Source: Acidobacteriaceae bacterium | Lineage (GTDB): Bacteria > Acidobacteriota > Terriglobia > Bryobacterales > Bryobacteraceae | DNA length: 64,000 nt | Direction: 5' to 3' | NCBI GenBank assembly: GCA_020247055.1 | Contig: JADCJL010000023.1 | Location: 25,296 to 89,295 of the forward strand | Position numbers and translations under genes: made by a program | Shown: positions 54,771 through 61,890 of the stretch, one piece after another | How the letters are laid out: the number at the start of each line of letters is the position of its first letter | Numbering within the stretch: the stretch's first letter is position 1 | Notes under the pieces: model-generated | Databases searched by the model: none | Told to the model about the DNA's origin: nothing | The model's input: the letters and a program-made list of their open reading frames with translations, nothing else

Positions 54771-55515
54771 GCTAAGCCCGTACGTCCTCATCCCCGCCCT
54801 CGTCTGCACCTCCCTAGTATCGCCAATCCGCGCCGCCGATCCGCCCCGCGACCTCGCCAAACGCATCGCCGAACGCGAGTCCGCCTCGGAAGCGGTCCGC
54901 GCCCAGTACCTCTACAAACAGCAGCTCCTCCTCGAAGAGTTCGACCAGCGCAACGTCCGCGCCGGCTACTACTCCGAACAACGCGAAGTCATCTTCTCCC
55001 CCTCCGGCGAACGCACCGAAAAACTCACCCAACCCGCCACCAACCGCCTCGTCCGCCTCCAACTCACCCCGGAAGACTTTCGCGACATCCAGGAAATCCA
55101 ACCCCTCCTCCTCACCAAAGAGCGCCTCTGGCTCTACCAAACCCAACCCCGCGGCGAAGAGACCATCGACGGCGTCCCCTGTTGGGTTCTCGCCGTCCAG
55201 CCCCGCCAGCTTCTCGACGGCCAGCGCCTCTTTGAAGGCCTCCTCTGGGCGACCCAGTCCGATTTCTCCGTCATCCGCACCGAAGGCCGCGCCGTCCCCC
55301 AGATCATCACCAAAAAAGAGGAGAATCTTTTCCCCCGTTTCACCACCATCCGGCATCGAACATCCCAGGGTTACTGGTTTCCGCAAATCGCGTTTGCCGA
55401 CGACACCCTGCCCTTTCGCTCCGGCCCCCTCAGGTTGCGTATGAAGTTAACTTTTTCGAACTATCAGCGTTTCGGCGCCGATTCCACCATTCAATTCGAG
55501 GCTCCCAAACCTTGA
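54769..55515 (+). CDS. Secreted hypothetical protein (outer-membrane lipoprotein-sorting-like fold possible)
   Basis: MLSPYVLIPALVCTSLVSPIRA signal; VRAQYLYKQQLLLEEF, EVIFSPSGERTEKL, DGVPCWVLAVQPRQ, LRLRMKLTFSNYQRFGADSTIQFE. Confidence 0.75.
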   Translation: MLSPYVLIPALVCTSLVSPIRAADPPRDLAKRIAERESASEAVRAQYLYKQQLLLEEFDQRNVRAGYYSEQREVIFSPSGERTEKLTQPATNRLVRLQLTPEDFRDIQEIQPLLLTKERLWLYQTQPRGEETIDGVPCWVLAVQPRQLLDGQRLFEGLLWATQSDFSVIRTEGRAVPQIITKKEENLFPRFTTIRHRTSQGYWFPQIAFADDTLPFRSGPLRLRMKLTFSNYQRFGADSTIQFEAPKP

Positions 55516-55685
55516 AGGTCGATCCCGGTCTGTGCGCGACGTGCCAGTACAGCCGCCGGATTGAAACCGCCCGCGGCAGCTGTTTCTTCCTCTGCGAAGT
55601 CGCCCTCACCAATAGCTCCTTCCCCAAATACCCTCCGCTGCCCGTCCTGCGCTGTCCGGCCTTTATCCCCGCGCCCGCCCCCTGA
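55512..55685 (+). CDS. 57-aa Cys-rich small protein, TTG start (absent from the supplied ORF track)
   Basis: TTG at 55512 overlaps upstream TGA (TTGA). Translation MKVDPGLCATCQYSRRIETARGSCFFLCEVALTNSSFPKYPPLPVLRCPAFIPAPAP*; CxxC, RGSxFxxC and FPKYPPLPVxxC pattern. Confidence 0.75.
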   Translation: MKVDPGLCATCQYSRRIETARGSCFFLCEVALTNSSFPKYPPLPVLRCPAFIPAPAP

Positions 55686-55727
55686 CGCCACCCCCTCCGT
55701 TTCTGATACATTGACGCGGACCGCCCT

Positions 55728-57515
55728 ATGCGCAATGTCATCTTCCTAATCCTTCCCGTTCTCCTCTCCGCCCAACCGGGCGCCCCCCAAGAGTGGCGCT
55801 CCTGGTCCGGCGGCAACGACGGCAACCGCTACTCCCCCCTCACTCAAATCAACCGCGCCAACGTCAAGCAACTCAAAGTCGCCTGGGAGTTCCAATCCGG
55901 CGACGCCGACCCCCGCGGCCGCACCGCCATCCAGTGCACCCCCATCATGGTCAATGGCGTCCTCTACGCCACCACCCCCACCCTCGACGCCGTCGCCCTC
56001 GACGCCGCCACCGGCAAACTCCTCTGGCGCTTCTCTCCGCCCTCCTCCCGCTTCCGCGGCGTCAGCCGCGGCGTCATGTTCTGGCAGGATAAATCCGAAG
56101 CCCGCGTCTTCTACGCCGCCGGCACCCAGCTCCTCGCCATCGACGCCAAAACCGGCAAAGCCATCCCCTCCTTCGGGGATAACGGCGCCGTCAACCTCGC
56201 CAAAGATCTCGACCGCGATCCCCCCGGCGCCATGAACGGCTCCTCCTCGCCCGGCGTCATCTACAAAGACCTCATCATCATGGGCTCAAGCGTCGGCGAA
56301 GGCCCCCGCATGGCCGCCCCCGGCCACATCCGCGCCTACGACGTCCGCACCGGCCAGCGCCGCTGGATCTTCCACACCATCCCCCACCCCGGCGAGTTCG
56401 GCTACGATACCTGGCCCAAGGACGCTTGGAAAACCTCCGGCGGCACCAACGCCTGGGGCGGCATCAGCGTCGACGATAAGAAAGGCGTCGTCTTCGTCTC
56501 CCTCGGCTCCCCCTCCTACGACTACTACGGCGCCGACCGCATCGGCGACAACCTCTTCGGCAACTCCATCGTCGCCCTCGACGCCAACACCGGCAAACGT
56601 CTCTGGCACTACCAGACCGTCCACCACGACATCTGGGACTACGACCTTCCCGTCAACGCCAACCTCTTCACCTGGAAAGGCAAGCCCGCCCTCGCCCAGA
56701 TCACCAAACAAGGCTACGTCTTCGTCCTCGACCGCAACACCGGCAAGCCCCTCCTCCCCGTCGAAGAACGCGCCTTCCCCGCCTCGGAAATCCCCGGCGA
56801 AGTCGCCTCCCGCACCCAGCCCGTCCCCCTCAAGCCCCCGCCCTTCTCCCCCCAGCGCTACGAACCCAGCGACGTCACCCCGGAACTGAAAGCCAAGTTC
56901 ACCGAAATGTCCAAAAACTGGATCAACGAAGGCATGTACATCCCCCCCGGCAAACGCGGCACCGCCGTTGTCCCCGGCACCGTCGGCGGCGGACTCTGGG
57001 GCGGCGCCGCCGTCGATCCCGCCAAAGGCATCCTCTACGTGAACTCGCAGAACCTGCCCACCATCATGCAGATCGTCGACGCCCCGCCCGGCAGCCCCTA
57101 CCCCTACCAACTCGGCGGCATTCGCAAACTCCGCGACGAAAAAGGCAACCCCGGCATCAAGCCCCCCTGGGGCCAGCTCACCGCCATCGACCTCAACAAA
57201 GGCGTCTTCCTCTGGCAAAAGGTGCTCGGCAAAAACAGCACCACCGAAAAAGAGGTCGGCACGGAAAACTTCGGCGGCCCCGTCCTCACCGCCGGCGGCC
57301 TCGTCTTCATCGGCGCCACCAAAGACGAAATGTTCCGCGCCTTCGACGCCGCCACCGGCGCTATCCTATGGGAAGCCAAGCTCCCCGCCGGCGGCTACGC
57401 CACCCCCGCCACCTACTCGGTCAACGGCAAACAGTACGTCGTCATCGCCTGCGGCGGAGGAGCCCGCCTCGATACGAAATCCGGAGACTCCTACGTTGCG
57501 TTTGCTCTGCCTTAG
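55728..57515 (+). CDS. PQQ-dependent (quinoprotein) dehydrogenase
   Basis: EWRSWSGGNDGNRYSPLTQINRANVKQLKVAWEF, SSPGVIYKDLIIMGSSVGEG, GTNAWGGISVDDKKGVVFVSLGSPSYDYYGADR, WHYQTVHHDIWDYDLPVNANLF, GGGLWGGAAVDPAKGILYVNSQN. Confidence 0.94.
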   Translation: MRNVIFLILPVLLSAQPGAPQEWRSWSGGNDGNRYSPLTQINRANVKQLKVAWEFQSGDADPRGRTAIQCTPIMVNGVLYATTPTLDAVALDAATGKLLWRFSPPSSRFRGVSRGVMFWQDKSEARVFYAAGTQLLAIDAKTGKAIPSFGDNGAVNLAKDLDRDPPGAMNGSSSPGVIYKDLIIMGSSVGEGPRMAAPGHIRAYDVRTGQRRWIFHTIPHPGEFGYDTWPKDAWKTSGGTNAWGGISVDDKKGVVFVSLGSPSYDYYGADRIGDNLFGNSIVALDANTGKRLWHYQTVHHDIWDYDLPVNANLFTWKGKPALAQITKQGYVFVLDRNTGKPLLPVEERAFPASEIPGEVASRTQPVPLKPPPFSPQRYEPSDVTPELKAKFTEMSKNWINEGMYIPPGKRGTAVVPGTVGGGLWGGAAVDPAKGILYVNSQNLPTIMQIVDAPPGSPYPYQLGGIRKLRDEKGNPGIKPPWGQLTAIDLNKGVFLWQKVLGKNSTTEKEVGTENFGGPVLTAGGLVFIGATKDEMFRAFDAATGAILWEAKLPAGGYATPATYSVNGKQYVVIACGGGARLDTKSGDSYVAFALP

Positions 57516-57954
57516 CCTCCTCGGCGCGCTCCTGCTCCTCGCCCAGGACCAGCCGATTCCCTACAGCCACAAAACCCATCTCAAGATGGGGCTCAAATGC
57601 AACGAGTGCCACACCATGCCCGGCAAAGGGGAAGCCGCCACCTTCCCCGCCGAATCGAAGTGCATGACCTGCCACACGGCCATCAGGAAGGAGAGCAAAC
57701 ACATCCAGCTCCTCGCCGAATACGCCGCCAAAAAAGAGCCCGTCCCCTGGGTTCGCGTCTATAAGTTACCCGGCTTCGTCTGGTTCTCCCACAAAGTCCA
57801 CACCGCCGTCGTCGATTGCGCCCAATGCCACGGCAATGTCGCCGAAAGCGAAGTCATCAAGAAGGAAAAACCCATCACGATGAACGCCTGCATGGCCTGC
57901 CACGACGAACACAAAGCCCCCAACGAATGTAACTTCTGCCACAACCCGGCCTAA
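57496..57954 (+). CDS. Multiheme cytochrome c (cytochrome c3-like), TTG start
   Basis: MRLLCLSLLGALLLLAQ signal; five CxxCH motifs (CNECH, CMTCH, CAQCH, CMACH, CNFCH); overlaps the upstream gene by 20 nt. Confidence 0.9.
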   Translation: MRLLCLSLLGALLLLAQDQPIPYSHKTHLKMGLKCNECHTMPGKGEAATFPAESKCMTCHTAIRKESKHIQLLAEYAAKKEPVPWVRVYKLPGFVWFSHKVHTAVVDCAQCHGNVAESEVIKKEKPITMNACMACHDEHKAPNECNFCHNPA

Positions 57955-59105
57955 GCGATCCGGTACCGCTCCACGACGTCCTCATCCACGTCCACCCCCA
58001 ACCCCGGCCCCTCCGGCACCCGCAGGTAACCCTCCTCGAGCCGGATCGGGTTCCTCACCAGCGCCCGGCTCAGCGGCCCCTGCGACGTGTTGAACTCCAC
58101 AAACTCCGCCCGCCGCGCGAACGCGGTCAGGTGCAGCGACGCCGCCGTCAACAGGTCCGACGACCACGAATGCGGCACCACCAGCCGGTTGGCCCGCTCC
58201 GCCATGTGGACAATCTTCCGCCCCACCGTAAACCCGCCGCACCGCGTCAAATCCGGCTGCAGAACATCCACGCCCCCGCGCTCAATCAACTGCTGAAACC
58301 CCCAGTCCGTCGCCTCCTGCTCACCGCACGCAATCGGCACCCGCACCGCTTCGGCCACCTGCCGGTATCCGTCGTAGTTCTCCGGATGCAGCAACTCCTC
58401 GACAAAATACGGCCGGTAAGGCGCCAGCGAATCCACCAGCCGGATCGCCTCCTTCGGCGTCCGCTCCACAAACCATCCCGTATCCACCAGCAAATCCCGC
58501 TCCGCCCCCAACGCCTCCCGCGCCGCCTCCACCAACGCCACGTCCCGCCGCTCGTTCTGCCCAAAGCCGCCCCAGCCGAACTTCACCGCCGTAAACCCCT
58601 GCGCCGTATAATGCGCCACCGCCTCCGTCATCGCCTCCGGCCGGCCCCGAAACAGCGTCGACGCGTACGCCCGCACCCGCTCCCGCCACCTCCCGCCCAG
58701 CAGAATATGCACCGGCTGCCCGTACGCCTTACCGCAAATGTCCCACAACGCAATATCCAGCGCCGAAATCGCCTGCAGCGCCACCCCCCGCCGCCCGTAG
58801 TAAATGCTGCCCCGGTACATCCGGTACCACAGCCGCTCCACCTCCAGCGGATTCTCCCCCACCAGCAGCGTCGCCAGCCCGTCGAAACACTCCATCCCCG
58901 GCTCCAAACTCCACTTCGGCGCATCCACGCACGCCTTCGCCACGGGCGCGCACGTCTCTACATCGCTCCACCCCGTCAGTCCCGTATCGGTCGTCACCTT
59001 CACGAGACCCATGTAAGTCGGCCCCTCCGGCTCCGCCGCCGAATCGGAGTTGTTATACAACCCCGGCGACTTCAACACCAGTAACTCCACGCTCGCTATC
59101 TTCAC
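57951..59105 (-). CDS. Mandelate racemase/muconate lactonizing enzyme (enolase superfamily) protein
   Basis: ALQAISALDIALWDICGKAYGQPVHILLGG, GFTAVKFGWGGFG, LLVDTGWFVERTP, PYFVEELLHPENYDGYRQVAEAVRVPIACGEQEAT, VDVLQPDLTRCGGFT, VVPHSWSSD. Confidence 0.93.
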   Translation of the reverse strand: MKIASVELLVLKSPGLYNNSDSAAEPEGPTYMGLVKVTTDTGLTGWSDVETCAPVAKACVDAPKWSLEPGMECFDGLATLLVGENPLEVERLWYRMYRGSIYYGRRGVALQAISALDIALWDICGKAYGQPVHILLGGRWRERVRAYASTLFRGRPEAMTEAVAHYTAQGFTAVKFGWGGFGQNERRDVALVEAAREALGAERDLLVDTGWFVERTPKEAIRLVDSLAPYRPYFVEELLHPENYDGYRQVAEAVRVPIACGEQEATDWGFQQLIERGGVDVLQPDLTRCGGFTVGRKIVHMAERANRLVVPHSWSSDLLTAASLHLTAFARRAEFVEFNTSQGPLSRALVRNPIRLEEGYLRVPEGPGLGVDVDEDVVERYRIA

Positions 59106-60115
59106 CGCACCACCTCCTGCGCAATCACGAATAACGTCTGCCCCTTCACCGGCCGGGCGCTCCGGTGCGTCATCAGTAGATAACCCGCCCGGTCCGCCCG
59201 AATCTCCCGCGGCGCCTCCCCCTGATCGGAAAAGTCATGCAGCCGCCCCAGCAACTCCCCCGCCTCCACCGCCGCGCCCAGCTCCGCCAGCGGCTCCCAA
59301 ACCCCGTCCCGCGGACACGGCACGTACGCCGACAGCTCCGCCGCCGCCACCAGCTTCGCCGGCCCCGCACCCGCCGGCCGGATCGCCCGCACCGGACCCT
59401 CCAACAGCCCGTAATGCCGCAGCACGTTTCCAACCCCCTCGTACGCGTGCCGTATCCCCACCGGGTCCGCCGTCTCGCCCGCCCCGAACTCGCCGCCAAT
59501 CGCAATCTTCCCCAACGCCTCCGCCTCGTCCGTCAACAACCCGGAAGCCATCGCCGACGAGTAGATGAACAGAAAAGGAGTATCAAACAGCCGCGCCACC
59601 GTCTCGATCTCGGCCGCCTGCGCCGCGTCCGCAATCGGGTGAAACGACGTGCACAGCGGAAACGCCCCCTCCCGCCCCCCCGCGTGGATGTCAATCACCA
59701 CCCGCCCCAGCGGAAACACCCGCGTCGTCACAAAATGCGCAATCCGCGACGATAGCGTCCCCCGCGCACTCCCCGGAAACGCCCGGTTCATGTTCACCCC
59801 GTCCACCGGCGAAACCCGCGTGTTCGCCACGCATGCGGTCTCCGAAAGCTGCGGCATCAGCACCACCCGCCCCGCCATCCGCGCCGGATCCAGATCCCGG
59901 CACAACCGCTTCACCGCAATCTGCCCTTCGTACTCATTCCCGTGCGTCCCCCCAAACACCAACACCCCATGAGGATTCTCCCCCCGTAACCCGTTCACCA
60001 CCGTCAACGGCACCAGCGAATACCCCCACGTCCCGTCCAACGGAAACGCCACCTGATAATGCGTCACCCCGGGACGCGCAAAATCCACTGCCTGCGGCTC
60101 CACAATCATAGCCAT
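59102..60115 (-). CDS. Succinylglutamate desuccinylase/aspartoacylase family protein
   Basis: GVLVFGGTHGNEYEGQIAVKRLCRDLDP, MPQLSETACVANTRVSPVDGVNMNRAFPG, VVIDIHAGGREGAFPLCTSFHP, IAIGGEFGAGE. Confidence 0.93.
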   Translation of the reverse strand: MAMIVEPQAVDFARPGVTHYQVAFPLDGTWGYSLVPLTVVNGLRGENPHGVLVFGGTHGNEYEGQIAVKRLCRDLDPARMAGRVVLMPQLSETACVANTRVSPVDGVNMNRAFPGSARGTLSSRIAHFVTTRVFPLGRVVIDIHAGGREGAFPLCTSFHPIADAAQAAEIETVARLFDTPFLFIYSSAMASGLLTDEAEALGKIAIGGEFGAGETADPVGIRHAYEGVGNVLRHYGLLEGPVRAIRPAGAGPAKLVAAAELSAYVPCPRDGVWEPLAELGAAVEAGELLGRLHDFSDQGEAPREIRADRAGYLLMTHRSARPVKGQTLFVIAQEVVR

Positions 60116-60237
60116 AGCCTACGGACCCGCACGGCCACGGTCAACCCCACCTCGCATTTCGTCCACCATCCCGAACAATTCGCCCCTATGCATTGCCCTG
60201 CGCCCACTATCCGTTCAGAATGCGGGAAGGAGAGAAT

Positions 60238-61014
60238 ATGTCCGCCAACGCTACCGCGGTCGAACGGGCCCTCGCCATCCTCGAGTATCTCGACGGCTCC
60301 CGTCGCGGCCTGAACATCTCGGAGATCAGCCGCAAACTGAGCATCCCCAAAAGTTCGGCCCACGTCATCATCATCACCCTCGAACGCCTCGGCTACATTC
60401 AAAAACGCACCGACTCCCTCCACTACACCCTCGGTCTCAAAGCCTACGGCCTCGGCCAGGGCATGGTGCGCGGCCTGTCCATCTCCGAACTCGCCCTGCC
60501 TCACCTCCGCGCCCTCGCCGACCAGCTCCGCCTCCCCGTCCACCTCGCCGTCCCCGACGGCGACCAGGGCGTCTACATCCAGAAAGCCGACGCCCCCGGC
60601 CTCATCAAGTTCGACACCTACGTCGGCCGCCGCATGGACCTCCACTGCACCGGTGTCGGCAAGGTCCTCCTCGCCTGGGGCCCGCCCGAGATCCTCGAAC
60701 GCCTCCTCGTCAAGCCCACCTACATCCGCTACACCAAGAACACCATCACCAACCCCAAGGCCCTGCAGCGCGAAATGGCCATCGTCCGCAAACAGCGCTG
60801 GGCGCTCGACGACGAAGAGGAAGAAATCGGCGTCCGCTGCGTCGCCGTCCCCGTCTTCCAGGAATCCGGCCGCTTCGTCGCCGGCCTCTCCGTCACCGGC
60901 ACCACCGGCCAGATCCCCATGCCCGACGCCGAGGCGATCGCCAAACGCCTCCACCTCACCGCCGCCGCCATCTTCGCCCCCGCCGGTCTAGAGGTCGATC
61001 CCCAGCAGACTTAG
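60238..61014 (+). CDS. IclR-family transcriptional regulator
   Basis: AVERALAILEYLDGSRRGLNISEISRKLSIPKSSAHVIIITLERLGYIQKRTDSLHYTLGLKAYGLG; LHCTGVGKVLLAWGPPE. SD GGAAGGAGAG before the ATG. Confidence 0.95.
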   Translation: MSANATAVERALAILEYLDGSRRGLNISEISRKLSIPKSSAHVIIITLERLGYIQKRTDSLHYTLGLKAYGLGQGMVRGLSISELALPHLRALADQLRLPVHLAVPDGDQGVYIQKADAPGLIKFDTYVGRRMDLHCTGVGKVLLAWGPPEILERLLVKPTYIRYTKNTITNPKALQREMAIVRKQRWALDDEEEEIGVRCVAVPVFQESGRFVAGLSVTGTTGQIPMPDAEAIAKRLHLTAAAIFAPAGLEVDPQQT

Positions 61015-61839
61015 CGAGTCCCGCGTAAACATCTCCTCCATCCGGTCCAGGTTCAGCCGCGGCAGCCGCGTCCCTTCGAGCATATCGTTCAACGCCCGCA
61101 TCCCCGCGATGGTCTTGTCGATCGTCGTAAATGGATAATCGCTCCCCAGCAGCAGCTTGTGCCAAACGCCGTACTCCTGCAGCAACATCAGCGAGTGATA
61201 GTTCTGAAACGGCCGGTAATGCAGCGCCGAGCAGTCGGCGTACACGTGCGGATGCTTCCGGATCGTCGCCACGCACTCGCCCTCGTAGGGATGCCCCAGG
61301 TGCGCCAGAATCATCCGCACCTCCGGAAACCGCGTCGCTACTTCGTCCAGATGCCGCGGCAGCGTGCAGTCCAGCGAAGCCTGCGCCACAAATGTCGTCC
61401 CCGTATGCAGCAGCACCGGCAAGCCATGCTTCTGCGCGTACGCCCACAAATCATCCAGCTTCCGGTCCTGCGGATAAAACCCGGCGTACATGGGCATTAA
61501 CTTGATGCCCTTTAACTTCAGGTTTCGATGGCCCTCTTCTAACTCCTCCCGCCATCCCGGCTGCGTCGGGTCGAGCGCCATAAACCCAATCAACCGGTCC
61601 GCATGCTGCGCCACGTAAGCGGCTACTTCCTGGTCCGAGACCCACAAACCCGATAACTTCGCCTTCCCGCCAAACACGATGGTCTTATCCACTACCGTGG
61701 CTCCGGCCCGGTAGTCTTCGTAGCGAACCGTCAGATCCACATCCTCCCCGTTGCCTCGCGCCCGCCGCGCCTGCGCCTTGAAGTCATCGGAAAAGTGGCG
61801 GGGGTACTCCCACCAGTGGCTATGAACGTCAATGATCAT
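60988..61839 (-). CDS. Amidohydrolase (TIM-barrel metal-dependent hydrolase)
   Basis: MIIDVHSHWWEYP, GFMALDPTQPGWREELEEGHRNLKLKGIKLMPMYAGFYPQD, LPVLLHTGTTF, RMILAHLGHPYEGECVATIRKHPHVYADCSALHY, KLLLGSDYPFTT. Confidence 0.92.
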   Translation of the reverse strand: MIIDVHSHWWEYPRHFSDDFKAQARRARGNGEDVDLTVRYEDYRAGATVVDKTIVFGGKAKLSGLWVSDQEVAAYVAQHADRLIGFMALDPTQPGWREELEEGHRNLKLKGIKLMPMYAGFYPQDRKLDDLWAYAQKHGLPVLLHTGTTFVAQASLDCTLPRHLDEVATRFPEVRMILAHLGHPYEGECVATIRKHPHVYADCSALHYRPFQNYHSLMLLQEYGVWHKLLLGSDYPFTTIDKTIAGMRALNDMLEGTRLPRLNLDRMEEMFTRDSLSLLGIDL

Positions 61840-61890
61840 GCCGCCAGCATACCCCAACCCCGTCCCCCGCCGCGCCGGCCCGCCTCCGGA

